Shown here in pieces: positions 27,262-36,242 of a stretch of DNA of 64,000 nucleotides (position 1 is the stretch's first letter; every line of letters begins with the position of its first letter). The notes below the pieces were generated by a model, which was not told the DNA's origin, did not search any database, and saw only the letters and a program-made list of their open reading frames with translations. Position numbers and translations under genes: made by a program. This DNA is from Candidatus Nitrosocosmicus sp. (lineage in GTDB: Archaea > Thermoproteota > Nitrososphaeria > Nitrososphaerales > Nitrososphaeraceae), in contig JARFXS010000004.1 in NCBI GenBank assembly GCA_029194465.1, forward strand, positions 20,118 through 84,117. Reading direction: 5' to 3'.

Positions 27262-28073
27262 AGTACAAGAACAATAAATAAACTTTGAAATTCTTGATCA
27301 ATATGTTTCCTGGAAAAAACAAAACCAAAAGAGTGTTGGAGAAGATATTTGGTGTTTACAAATAAGTTAAAAACTTACCTAATTACCATAATTTTGATAG
27401 TGAAAAACATATTAACAATAAAAATCTTGATACATGATGTTACTTGGATAATTATCAATATTTTGTACAGTATTGTTTGACCATTTTGATGTTTTTATCA
27501 ATGTGACACGATTAACCTTGTGACGAAAAATAGGAAAATTGCATAGGAAAGTAACTTTGTAGGTTGTGATATTTGATTCAATTCAAAGAAATATTTCCTG
27601 TTTTGGAAATCAAATGGATCACTATAATATTATCGGTAATCATTTGGAAAAAGTAACTTAATTAATAGTGACGTTTACTGTATTTAGTTTTTTAGGAATC
27701 TTAGTATGATATAGTGCAACTACTTTGTCGTTTTTGATTTTTTTGTCAGCTGTACAAACATATGCTATTGGGTAGATTTAAGAATATTCATGATTCAATT
27801 TGTGGAGATTCAATTTGGGTGGAATCTTTTGAAAACTTTACCGGTTAGGTATGAAATAATCAACCCACTTCTCTGACATTATCAAGAATATCTTTTATTA
27901 ATTTTGCCAGATGATAAAGAGCAATTATCTATCATTTATTGCTGCTCCTAACTTTTATCGTTGATTGATCATCTGATAGTTAGACATAAAGTGGTTAACA
28001 TCTATGGATGTAAGCTGTTTTAACTTTATTTAAATAGAGTTATATTTATAAGGGAAAAAATGTAGTTCTTTGC
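27262..28073. other. Long gene-poor interval
   Basis: About 810 AT-rich bases without a supported gene. A stretch near 27660-27780 reads as a possible hydrophobic segment (VFSFLGILV.., LSFLIFLSAVQTYAIG) in one frame with stops, perhaps a remnant of a signal peptide. Confidence 0.4.
28045..28052 (+). promoter_or_regulatory. TATA box
   Basis: TTTATAAG lies about 25 nt ahead of the ATG at 28074, the spacing expected for a leaderless archaeal transcript. Confidence 0.6.
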
Positions 28074-28349
28074 ATGGTCAAGGTCAGTTATAAACCAATA
28101 CTAGTAGCTGGTTTAATCATGGTAGTTGTTGGGGTAATAGGGGTATCTATTACAGCACCTGTTGTAATTCAAGATTCCATTCCTGATACAGAATATAATA
28201 TACAATCTCCTCCAAATGAAGTAGAATTCCGAAATCCGATGGTAGACGCTGAAGTGGTATCTATTATGTTAATTATTGTTGGATGGGCTGTATCGCTCTT
28301 TGGGTGGTATACCAAGACAGACAAAAAGAATCCAGCCATTCCATCCTAA
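28074..28349 (+). CDS. Small two-TM membrane protein
   Basis: 91 residues with two hydrophobic segments, about 8-30 (ILVAGLIMVVVGVIGVSITA) and 62-80 (VVSIMLIIVGWAVSLFGW), joined by an extracytoplasmic loop of about 30 polar residues. The C-terminus is basic (KTDKKN), so both ends should be cytoplasmic. No family recognised. Monocistronic with a clear TATA box. Confidence 0.6.
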   Translation: MVKVSYKPILVAGLIMVVVGVIGVSITAPVVIQDSIPDTEYNIQSPPNEVEFRNPMVDAEVVSIMLIIVGWAVSLFGWYTKTDKKNPAIPS

Positions 28350-28649
28350 AACCATATTTCCATTACTACTGTCTGTCTTCATTATTCTCTAAACCTAAAT
28401 TTCCACAGAATGACATGTTTCGTGAACCCCAGAAAAACATTTGATGTCTCCAACAAAGTTCCTCTAGTTTAGTCATTGATACTATCGTTAAATAATATTT
28501 GACGATTGATGGCACTTGAATTCGACAACCTCTATTTGCGGTGCTACCAAAATTATTAATTTGATATAGACATTGAAACCGTCCCATTATCAAGAACCTT
28601 ACTATCAATAATGAGAGTTATCCCAAGCCAAAACCTAGAATCTATAAAG
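28350..28649. other. Gene-poor interval
   Basis: About 300 bases between the two-TM protein and the 3-prime end of the tRNA gene. An 80-codon minus-strand frame here has no recognisable features and is not accepted. Confidence 0.35.
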
Positions 28650-28748
28650 CGCCCGGGCCGGGATTCGAACCCGGGTCAAGGGAGTGACAGTCCCCCATAC
28701 TGGACCGGACTTTACAATGCAATTAATGCATTTCTATACTACCCGGGC
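28650..28748 (-). tRNA. tRNA-Asp (GTC) with insertion in the D-loop
   Basis: The minus strand gives acceptor GCCCGGG pairing with CCCGGGC, a D-stem GTAT/GTAT, an anticodon stem GGGGA/TCCCT with loop CTGTCAC (anticodon GTC), and a T-arm CCGGG-TTCGAAT-CCCGG, discriminator G; CCA is not encoded. Normal tRNA-Asp has about nine bases in the D-loop. Here about 26 extra bases separate the AG and GGTCC parts of the loop and contain the self-complementary AATGCATTAATTGCATT. It is best read as a non-canonical intron removed by the splicing endonuclease; the exact splice sites cannot be fixed by eye. Confidence 0.9.
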
Positions 28749-28860
28749 ACTTCAAATTTTATCATTACCAAAACCAATTAAAACGTTTTGTTTTATACTC
28801 TATGTAGGTTCACTTCATTTAAATTATCAAGTTTAAATTCCAGTTCTCTCAATTTAACGT

Positions 28861-29670
28861 ATGCTCAGCCAGGCCGACGATGACTTTCAATCAGTTTTCT
28901 TTGAACTTGCAGGAGACCTGCGAATATACATGCTCATGAAATTATCAATAAAGCCTTATCGCTTATCTCAGCTGGCAACTGACCTAAATGCCACCATGCA
29001 GGAGTCACATCGTAATATAAACCGCCTAATTGATTCAAAACTTGTGAAAAAAACAGGAGAAGGTGAATTGTTATTAACTCCGTACGGCGAGATTATTGTT
29101 TCTCTTATTCCAAACTTTAATTTCCCATTTAAACACAAAGACTATTTTCAAGAACATACACTTAGTAACCTACCATTAAAATTCATTCAGAGAATTGGTT
29201 CCTTGAACAATTGTGAAGTGGTTGTGGGTGTAATGGCTGTTCTTCAACGTTGGAAGGCTGTTTATCACAATTCTCAAGACTATATCAAGGAAGTAATCTC
29301 CCAAGTTCCAATCGATTTAATTGAAACCATTGCTGAAAGAGTGAATAATAATGTCAAATTCTGTTACATCTTCCCTGCTGATGTTGTGATCCCCAAAGGA
29401 AGAAATGAACTATTAAAAAAACTTGGATGGAAAAATCTTGTATCTAAAGGAATAGTGGAACGACGGATGATGGATAAAACAAACATAGTGACAATATTTA
29501 ACGAAAAAGAATCCTGCATATCGTTTCCGACGTTAAAGGGGGAACCTGATCTTAATATCATGTTTTATAGCAAAGACACCGCATTCCATGAATGGTGTGA
29601 AGACTTTTTCGATTACGAATGGGCCAGGGCTAAATTATTTGATGAATCAAAATTAAGTCCAGAAATCTAA
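28861..29670 (+). CDS. FilR1/DUF1724-type transcriptional regulator
   Basis: 269 residues. An N-terminal winged helix (about 5-85: YRLSQLATDLNATMQESHRN, then DSKLVKKTGEGELLLTPYGE) is followed by a middle domain of the FilR1 type (about 120-250) that binds an unknown ligand. The architecture is widespread in methanogens and haloarchaea, where FilR1 controls growth mode. It stands in single-gene context just downstream of the tRNA gene on the other strand. Regulon unknown. Confidence 0.8.
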   Translation: MLSQADDDFQSVFFELAGDLRIYMLMKLSIKPYRLSQLATDLNATMQESHRNINRLIDSKLVKKTGEGELLLTPYGEIIVSLIPNFNFPFKHKDYFQEHTLSNLPLKFIQRIGSLNNCEVVVGVMAVLQRWKAVYHNSQDYIKEVISQVPIDLIETIAERVNNNVKFCYIFPADVVIPKGRNELLKKLGWKNLVSKGIVERRMMDKTNIVTIFNEKESCISFPTLKGEPDLNIMFYSKDTAFHEWCEDFFDYEWARAKLFDESKLSPEI

Positions 29671-29748
29671 TATTCTCAAATGCCATTGAACGAATAAATT
29701 TGATTCTAAATCACGTTTTTATATTTGTTATAGGTAGTAATCTGGTAT

Positions 29749-29979
29749 ATGCCAGAAGCTTTTGTGCTTATGAATGCAGAATTGGGTAGTGAGGAATCGA
29801 TTGTTAATGAATTAAAAAAAATAGATCTAGTAAAACATGTTTATCAGGTTTATGGTGTCTATGATATAGTAGCTTTGGTAGAAGGTGAAAGCATGGATAA
29901 AGTAAAAGAAACTATAACATGGAAGCTAAGAAAGCTGAATGGGGTTAAATCCACTTTGACTATGATAGTTATGGAGTAA
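29749..29979 (+). CDS. Stand-alone Lrp/AsnC RAM domain
   Basis: 76 residues, only the ligand-binding half of an Lrp/AsnC regulator, with a beta-alpha-beta-beta-alpha-beta order (EAFVLMNAELGSEESIVNEL, then HVYQVYGVYDIVALVEG). No DNA-binding domain. Such single RAM proteins bind amino acids and can modulate full-length Lrp partners. TTTATATTTG precedes the start by about 30 nt. Two further small genes follow on the same strand, with gaps large enough for separate promoters. Confidence 0.85.
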   Translation: MPEAFVLMNAELGSEESIVNELKKIDLVKHVYQVYGVYDIVALVEGESMDKVKETITWKLRKLNGVKSTLTMIVME

Positions 29980-30074
29980 TCAACTTCCATTCATTCCTTT
30001 ATTCTAGTTTGACAGATTTTTGGTAAAAGATGTTGATAGCAACTTTAATTTATATCCTCATTTTGTAAATAATT

Positions 30075-30284
30075 GTGAAATTATTTTCTAAAAAAAATAC
30101 AAAGGATAAAGATAAAAAAAATACAAAGGATAAAGATAAAAAAAATGAAAAAGATGATAATAAAAAGAAATGCAAATATTGTGACATGATCTTCGACGAA
30201 GATGATCGGCTACGACGACATGTTAGAAAAGCTCATAGTGAAACAAATAGTGATATGCCTAATTTCAATCCTTTTGGCACATGA
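30075..30284 (+). CDS. Small C2H2 zinc-finger protein
   Basis: 69 residues. The first 30 are Lys/Asp repeats encoded by a 24-bp tandem repeat (NTKDKDKK twice), followed by one C2H2 finger, CKYCDMIFDEDDRLRRHVRK then AH, and a short acidic tail. The start is GTG. The basic N-terminus could contact nucleic acid non-specifically. It resembles the C2H2 protein at 17.6 kb in the finger only. Confidence 0.75.
   Translation: MKLFSKKNTKDKDKKNTKDKDKKNEKDDNKKKCKYCDMIFDEDDRLRRHVRKAHSETNSDMPNFNPFGT
30096..30143 (+). repeat. 24-bp tandem repeat in C2H2 gene
   Basis: AATACAAAGGATAAAGATAA plus AAAA is present twice in direct succession, in frame, encoding NTKDKDKK twice. Length varies by whole codons, so the gene stays open. 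Confidence 0.9.
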
Positions 30285-30331
30285 AAAACTTCCATATTCT
30301 TCTATTTTATGATTGACAACCCGCTTTAATT

Positions 30332-31369
30332 ATGTTCCCGATTCATGATGATACTCCTCGATTACATGGACGACCATATGTAAACTATGGTCTAATTGGT
30401 ATGAATATTGTCATTTTCATTTATGAAGTTATTGTCACTTCTAACTTTTCAAATAGAACAGCAGTTATTGCATTATTTTACAATTATGGTTCTATTCCAG
30501 ATTTGATTCTTTCAGGTCAAAACTTGGGCTCAATTTTTAGTTCGATGTTCATGCATGGTGGCATAGCACATCTTTTAGGTAACATGTTTTTTCTTCATGT
30601 TTTCGGTGACAATTTAGAGGATCGTTTTGGTCATTTTAGGTATTTGATGCTGTATCTTTTTTGGGGGGTTATGGCTGCTTTTTCACACAGTATTTACGCT
30701 GTGGCTACAGGTCAAGGGGATATACCCGCAATTGGTGCCTCCGGAGCAATATCGGGTGTTTTAGGCGCTTACTTAGTTTTCTATCCTCATGCAAAGATTC
30801 ATACCATCATATTTGCATTTTTCATAACTACCGTCAGAATTCCTGCAATAGCATACATCCCATTTTGGTTCATAATGCAGTTAGTATTTGCATTTATCGG
30901 TCAATCAGGCGGAGTTGCATATCTAGCTCACATAGGTGGATTCATTATCGGCTTGGGAACAGCTTTTGGATGGAAGTTCTTTTCGAATATATTTATTAAA
31001 CAAAAGCAATACCCTTCACAAAACTATCGACGAAGGTCTTTTATATCCTCACCTTCTTTTTCAAATGATTCAAATAGATATGACGACCGTTCAAAATCCA
31101 CAAATACGGATAAATTGGAAAAATCCTTTACCCCGGAAATCATAATCGGAGACAAATTCATTGACGTAATAGTAGAAGATCGGGATACTTTGAGTGATTC
31201 TCAGATTCAAGCAAATTTTGATGAATCCATAAACACCTTATCCGTACTTATTACTGATACTAACAAGAGATATGATATACCAGTTTCACATCCAGCGAAT
31301 ACCATTCTCCGTATCTCAAATGTTTCTGCTAGAAATGGAATTATCCGAATAAGGCTAGATGTAAATTGA
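30332..31369 (+). CDS. Rhomboid-family intramembrane protease with C-terminal domain
   Basis: 345 residues. Six membrane segments cover about 20-215. The oxyanion region HLLGN is at 80-84, the catalytic Ser is S137 in GASGAISG, and the catalytic His is H200 in AHIGGF. A Ser/Asn-rich linker of about 35 residues leads to a soluble C-terminal domain (about 255-345) with an Hsp20/CS-like strand pattern (FIDVIVEDRDTLSD, then ILRISNVSARNGIIRIRLDV). Rhomboids cut transmembrane substrates; the extra domain may recruit them. ATG start. Catalytic residues are complete, so activity is likely; substrate unknown. Confidence 0.88.
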   Translation: MFPIHDDTPRLHGRPYVNYGLIGMNIVIFIYEVIVTSNFSNRTAVIALFYNYGSIPDLILSGQNLGSIFSSMFMHGGIAHLLGNMFFLHVFGDNLEDRFGHFRYLMLYLFWGVMAAFSHSIYAVATGQGDIPAIGASGAISGVLGAYLVFYPHAKIHTIIFAFFITTVRIPAIAYIPFWFIMQLVFAFIGQSGGVAYLAHIGGFIIGLGTAFGWKFFSNIFIKQKQYPSQNYRRRSFISSPSFSNDSNRYDDRSKSTNTDKLEKSFTPEIIIGDKFIDVIVEDRDTLSDSQIQANFDESINTLSVLITDTNKRYDIPVSHPANTILRISNVSARNGIIRIRLDVN

Positions 31370-31377
31370 AATTAATG

Positions 31378-31401
31378 TAATTGTAATTGTAATTGTAATT
31401 G
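31378..31401. repeat. TAATTG hexamer repeat
   Basis: Four copies of TAATTG in tandem, then a TGATTG variant, directly behind the rhomboid gene. Confidence 0.8.
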
Positions 31402-31587
31402 TGATTGATTGAGAATTGTCCACAAACATTTATCTTTTTTTACAATTGCTGTGATTTATCAATTCCAAATCTTATGCCGGTAAGCAATAGTTTTCTTTTG
31501 GAAAATAACAAAATCTCAAAAATTAATTCAAGAATAAATTCATAAAAGCAAGTTATGTGTGTTAAATACATAAAATCTAAATAAAGA

Positions 31588-31595
31588 TTTATAAG
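31588..31595 (+). promoter_or_regulatory. TATA box of Rieske operon
   Basis: TTTATAAG about 26-33 nt before the ATG at 31621, indicating a leaderless or near-leaderless transcript. Confidence 0.6.
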
Positions 31596-31620
31596 ATATC
31601 TTTCCACATTTTTGAATATA

Positions 31621-32235
31621 ATGTCTCAACGACAACCTCCAAACGTTGACGGAGGCAAGATTTCACGTAGAGATTTTTTAAAATTGCTTGCAGCCGCAGG
31701 TACAGTTATGACCTTCACTCCTTTCGTAGATTGGGGAAAATTTTTGCCTAATCCGAAAGAAAGTACGGGAGAGCGTTCAAAGGTGGTTCTGCCTGACGGA
31801 AGTCAAGCAAATGTTAATACTTTCAAAATAAATCATGCTGAAGCTGTTGTTTTTCCTTTATCGGAAGACCCTGTATTAAATGAAGAAGCATTCAGGACCT
31901 GGCAATTTATTAGACTACCCCCAGAACTAGGAGGCGAAAAAAAGGATGCATCTGCCTTCAGAATGTTTAGTATGGTATGCTTGCATTTATGGTGCTTGTG
32001 GAAATATTGGCCTGAAGATGGCAGAAAACGTGGGGAATGTCCATGCCACGGGTCAATGTACGATCCTTTGACTGGGGCTGCTTTTGCAGGGCCTGCCTCA
32101 CTTCAGGCGCCACCTTCTAATGTCTTACCAATGTTAGATCTTGAGGTTGATGATGAAGGCAATGTTTGGATCAAACCTCCTAATTGGACTCCGTCTGGAA
32201 ATGGGGTAGTTGGATATGGGCGCTTCCTTACATAA
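31621..32235 (+). CDS. Rieske iron-sulfur protein
   Basis: 204 residues from the ATG at 31621; a TTG three codons upstream is less likely. The N-terminus KISRRDFLKLLAAAGTVM is a twin-arginine signal that also serves as membrane anchor. The [2Fe-2S] site is C-L-H in VCLHLWC and C-P-C-H in ECPCHGSMYD, separated by about 20 residues. It accepts electrons from quinol at the cytochrome b Qo site. The cytochrome b gene overlaps its last 20 bases, so the two are translationally coupled. Confidence 0.93.
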   Translation: MSQRQPPNVDGGKISRRDFLKLLAAAGTVMTFTPFVDWGKFLPNPKESTGERSKVVLPDGSQANVNTFKINHAEAVVFPLSEDPVLNEEAFRTWQFIRLPPELGGEKKDASAFRMFSMVCLHLWCLWKYWPEDGRKRGECPCHGSMYDPLTGAAFAGPASLQAPPSNVLPMLDLEVDDEGNVWIKPPNWTPSGNGVVGYGRFLT

Positions 32236-34012
32236 TCAAGATAACAGCCTAGTAAGGCTATTCAAGTGGATTTACACCGGTTTCGATAGAACTATATTCA
32301 TGGGGCTAAAATTTACACTACCCACCAAGTTTGTCAGCCCACTTGGATTCCTTGGTATGTTGACTTTTGTAGTCTTTATCATATTGGGTATCACAGGAGC
32401 TTTCTTAATGTTATGGTATGAACCTATACTCGATAGGGCATGGGATAGTGTTAGTAAGATTAACGATACTATACCGTATGGATTCCATATGAGAAATATA
32501 CATTATCATGCCTCCAATGCCATGGTTATGCTTGCAATTTTGCACATGTACTACCAGTTTTTCAGTGGTAGATATAAAATCCGAAATGAAATGCTGTGGG
32601 TAACGGGAATCCTATTAGGCGTATTAACTATTCTTGAGGCTTTTACTGGCTATGATATTATTTTTAGCGAAAGAGCTGAACTAGCTATTTCTATAGCGGC
32701 GTCGCTGACAAATTCGATTCCTATTTTGGGGCCCGACATGATGAACGCGTTTTTCGGGTCTGGGTTTCATGACTTTGTACTCAGATTCTATGCTTTCCAT
32801 GTTTTCTTCTTGCCCATTGTACTGCTGGGATTAATGGTAGTACATTTTCCACGATTTTTGGTGTTTGATGTTCCTATGGTGATGGCCGTTTCGGGAGCGA
32901 TAATGTTGACCGGGGGTGTATTTCCAATTGATATGGGGCTTAAATTTGATCCAAATGTGCCGCCGGGAATCACTGTTCCAGAATGGTATCTTACAGGACT
33001 TTATTCTTTCTTAAGAAGTGCATTCGACAAGTTTACTACAGGTGTACTTTGGCCTGGACTATTCATATTCACGTTGATGATAATTCCATTCATAGATAAA
33101 TACAAAAAATTCTCTTGGAAGGACAGGCCGATTATAACCGCAATAGGCATAACCAGTATAGCGCAGATTATAATTACTACTTATTGGGGATTTTATATCG
33201 ATCCAGATAGGACAAAGTCTTTGTTGGAGAGACTGGTCATTGACCCCATTTTCCTATATACTGTAATGGCCTTGCTGGTTCCGTTGTCATTTGGCTTTAC
33301 GTACTTGATGATCAAGCTGGCTAAAAATGCAGAGGCTAACGCAAAAAAACAAAAACCTGCCGAGAAAAATCCAATTCAGCTTCCAGCTAAATGGTTGTAT
33401 ATTCTCTTTATAGCATTAATAGCATTTCAAGTATACTTGAACATAGCTGCATACTACGCCGTATTAAATGGTATGAAAAACTACTCTCTCTTCTTGATGG
33501 GTATATTGATGCTCGTATTTGCGGGAATGTTCCATCTATATAGGTATGGACGTGGACTTACCAAGTCTAATGTGGAAGTTGTAACTACCAATAAGCGCAA
33601 ATTTGTTTTTCCGTCTATTGGTGCAAGTTCCACAAAGTCATTGCCCTCTAAATCTGCCACGGTTGGTGAACTATCTGATTCGTCGGATCGCATCTTTAAT
33701 GCTCCATCGGATAAGTCACTAGAAGACAAAAAACCTGTTCCGGTTCCTGAAATATCCTCTTCAAAAGGAAGTTCTATATCATCTCCCTCAAAGAATTCCG
33801 CAACAGGTGTTGATGCTAGTACTGGACCTGGCCCAGCTAATGACTATAGTCGGAATTTACAAACAACTGCTGGTTCATTACATTCTATCAAGAATGATCA
33901 AAATGATGGAGAAGTACGTCAACAGACTAATTCCACTAAATCAGCCAGTACTACTTCAATTTCGGATATGGATGGATCGAAAACTACAAGTCCTGACAAG
34001 AATCTTACCTAA
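32216..34012 (+). CDS. Cytochrome b (b6 plus subunit IV fusion)
   Basis: 598 residues from ATG 32216. Haem ligands are H96/H110 (14 apart) and H195/H210 (15 apart); the 14/15 spacing is that of cytochrome b6 rather than mitochondrial b. The quinol-site PEWY motif (VPEWYLTGLYSFLRS) lies in the subunit IV half. About eight or more membrane segments run to residue 455. The last 140 residues are a Ser/Thr/Pro/Lys-rich disordered tail. It takes part in a bc-type quinol oxidase complex with the Rieske protein upstream and a cupredoxin downstream. Confidence 0.93.
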   Translation: MGASLHNQDNSLVRLFKWIYTGFDRTIFMGLKFTLPTKFVSPLGFLGMLTFVVFIILGITGAFLMLWYEPILDRAWDSVSKINDTIPYGFHMRNIHYHASNAMVMLAILHMYYQFFSGRYKIRNEMLWVTGILLGVLTILEAFTGYDIIFSERAELAISIAASLTNSIPILGPDMMNAFFGSGFHDFVLRFYAFHVFFLPIVLLGLMVVHFPRFLVFDVPMVMAVSGAIMLTGGVFPIDMGLKFDPNVPPGITVPEWYLTGLYSFLRSAFDKFTTGVLWPGLFIFTLMIIPFIDKYKKFSWKDRPIITAIGITSIAQIIITTYWGFYIDPDRTKSLLERLVIDPIFLYTVMALLVPLSFGFTYLMIKLAKNAEANAKKQKPAEKNPIQLPAKWLYILFIALIAFQVYLNIAAYYAVLNGMKNYSLFLMGILMLVFAGMFHLYRYGRGLTKSNVEVVTTNKRKFVFPSIGASSTKSLPSKSATVGELSDSSDRIFNAPSDKSLEDKKPVPVPEISSSKGSSISSPSKNSATGVDASTGPGPANDYSRNLQTTAGSLHSIKNDQNDGEVRQQTNSTKSASTTSISDMDGSKTTSPDKNLT

Positions 34013-34126
34013 TTTTTTTATTCCTGCAATCATATCCCTTTCTTTCTTTTTAGCTGGCAAGTACTTTCTATTTTTAGGGTCTCATAAAAAAAAATATTTA
34101 TTATTGTATGAAGGAATAAAGTCTAA

Positions 34127-34666
34127 TTGGAAAAAGTAAAAAAACAGTCCCAAATTGGCGGGATTAGTATTATTTCCTTTGTAGTAATAGTCACTATTAG
34201 TTTAGCATACTATCAATTTGTTTTTACCCCTGCAATAAATGCAAAACCTGAAGTATCCGAGGAAATCTTGAATCCATCTGGAACTACTGATATCGCAATA
34301 GCTGAAGGTTCTTCGCTACCTGCAAATCTAACCTTCTTTGTTCCCAAAGAAATAAGAGCATCATTGGGTGTCTCAAATAAGGTAGTTTGGACAAATGATG
34401 ATATTACTGCACATTCGGTAACGAGGATACTAACTATGTGAATCCTGTGAATGGACCATTCAATTCCCTAGATTCAATAGGTCTAATTTCTTCCTCAAGG
34501 TATATGACTTCACCTTTACCCAACGGGAGTGATTACTTGGTATCATTGTGAACCTCATCCTTGGATGACTGGTCAGGTATCAGTTGAACTCCAGCAGAAT
34601 TTTATCTCATTTTTTTATTTTGATGAATTTGATATCCGATGTTATTTCTTTATGTTCTTGAATTAG
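34127..34666 (+). pseudogene. Frameshifted plastocyanin-like cupredoxin
   Basis: Frame 1 (TTG start) has a membrane anchor (ISIISFVVIVTISLAYYQF) and the first half of a cupredoxin, ending VWTNDDITAHSV with the first copper His. The frame then changes to EDTNYVNPVNGPFNSLDS and changes again to GVITWYHCEPHPWMTGQVSV, which supplies Cys, His and Met. Together they make a complete type 1 copper site. At least two indels, near 34425 and 34500-34520, break it. Its position behind cytochrome b suggests the electron acceptor of the bc complex; without it the branch would need another cupredoxin. Confidence 0.78.
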
Positions 34667-34789
34667 TGTGGCTCTAGAAGTTTTACAACTGATTCAATAT
34701 TTTTGGGAACATGTTGTGTAGTGCTTTTAATCTTATACTACTAGGATTTTGAAGTTCTTTTCATTATAGAAAGTCTCGCATAGGGGTGA

Positions 34790-35714
34790 TTAATTTTCTT
34801 ACCGTTAATCTCCGTGTATGTAAACACATCCGACGAATCTTCAATCTGGGAATTAATACTTATGCTGTCAAATCTGCCAGTATAGTTTATTTTATTATAC
34901 ACTCTAACTCTTCTCCAACGTTGATCTCTTTATTCTTGAAATCTAGAAAAATATTCATAGTCTTTTCAACACCACTTGTGTCATCCATTTTCCCATACTC
35001 TATCTTCCTAAAGATGGTCTTTTTTTTAATTCTATGGGTTGAGCAACCGCACTTACTATGTTTTCTTTGTTCATATTAAAAAGATCTAAAGATTTTTCCA
35101 AACCCTCTTCTTGTCATCAAATAAAAAGATCTGCATTTGGATCTCTTTCTCTATTACCAGTAGGAATGTCGTTGTAATTGCGTATACTGTGATAATATTC
35201 CTCGGCTTTGCCGTATTCATGTCTATTCTTTTTATTTTGATCCTCTGAAATTTGAGGATTGGAGATTTTTTTGAATAATTCTGTAAAGTTTTCAATCGCT
35301 ACCTCGATTCTTTCAAGTCCTTTAATAAATTCGAGTCAATCCTATTTATTAGTAAAAAAATAGTTCTCTAAAAATAATAACTCAACTTCCTTTCGATGTC
35401 TGCATCATCACCATTCTTGATGTTGGCATCACTTGTCAGTGGTATCTCGGATTCAAAATAATCTGCTATAGTTATTTTCAATTTCAGTCCTTTTCTTCCC
35501 CTTCTTTTCTTGATATTCTTGATGCTCTCCAGATCTGTCCATTTTTCGATTGTTATGCAATCGAAGAAGTCTGTATCTTTGTTTTTAAAAACTCGATTTC
35601 TAAAAAATTTGCGTAACCTACATTTTGATTTAGAGGATTTTCTGAAACATAATAGTCTTTAAAAAGACTATTGATGGTCTCAATTTCACCCAAGAGATAA
35701 TCCCCACTGGCCAA
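34790..35714 (-). pseudogene. Decayed hypothetical gene
   Basis: Starting at a TTG (35714) the minus strand reads ASGDYLLGEIETINSLFKDY, then IEKWTDLESIKNIKKRRGRK, ADYFESEIPLTSDANIKNGD, GLERIEVAIENFTELFKKIS, and RHEYGKAEEYYHSIRNYNDI in different frames. The pieces are coding-like and in order but no family is recognised. At least four frame changes or stops. The ORF-like stretch on the plus strand here is an antisense shadow. Confidence 0.45.
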
Positions 35715-35767
35715 CTATAATTTGATACAAGAGAAACCAACAATAATTAAAAATTTATTATATGAAT

Positions 35768-35787
35768 AAAAAGGATTGATCCTTTTT
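35768..35787 (-). terminator. Hairpin terminator
   Basis: AAAAAGGAT and ATCCTTTTT pair in 9 bp around a very short loop. On the minus strand it lies a few bases after the second stop codon (35793) of the small membrane protein. Confidence 0.6.
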
Positions 35788-35792
35788 ATTTA

Positions 35793-36074
35793 TTACCAGT
35801 GGTGTGTCGCGTCAGGTATTAGCCCTATTTGTTCTTTTTCTCAAAGTATTTCTCTAATTCTTGGAGTCCATTTCTCTTTAGCAGATGCACCCCCCAAGGC
35901 CCTTCCTTCTCCCAACCAAAATGAAATTACACTCAGCAAGAATACTCCAAATAACATAGTTCCAAAAATGTATATCATTACATCATAGAACAATGGATCA
36001 TATTGAGGCCCGATTTGTAAGCCAAAGTTTTGGAACATACTACTTGTTTGAGACAGTACGTTTAACAAGCTCAT
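35793..36074 (-). CDS. Small one-TM protein with in-frame TGA
   Basis: From ATG 36074 the protein runs 77 residues to a TGA at 35841, then continues in frame as EKEQIGLIPDATHHW to a TAA at 35793. One membrane segment is at about 33-52 (MIYIFGTMLFGVFLLSVISF). The 15 codons behind the TGA look coding, and the terminator hairpin follows the second stop, not the first, so the ancestral end was probably 35793 (CGA to TGA mutation or a base error). Function unknown. Confidence 0.55.
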
Positions 36075-36242
36075 TATAATATGAGCCTGACAACTAAGAT
36101 ATATACATTTTGGTTACTTTATTTTGCAAAACAATATCTCTTTAGCAATTGATATTTCTCCGTTTATATGAAAACCAAACCATTTGGACGTCTTAATAGC
36201 AGAAATGAATTTTTATAGAACATGGATATTTTATGTTTTTAT

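Noticed and set aside
28366..28608. 80-codon minus-strand frame
   Set aside because: No recognisable features, irregular composition, no promoter seen.
34786..35079. 97-codon plus-strand frame
   Set aside because: Antisense to the decayed minus-strand gene and without motif.
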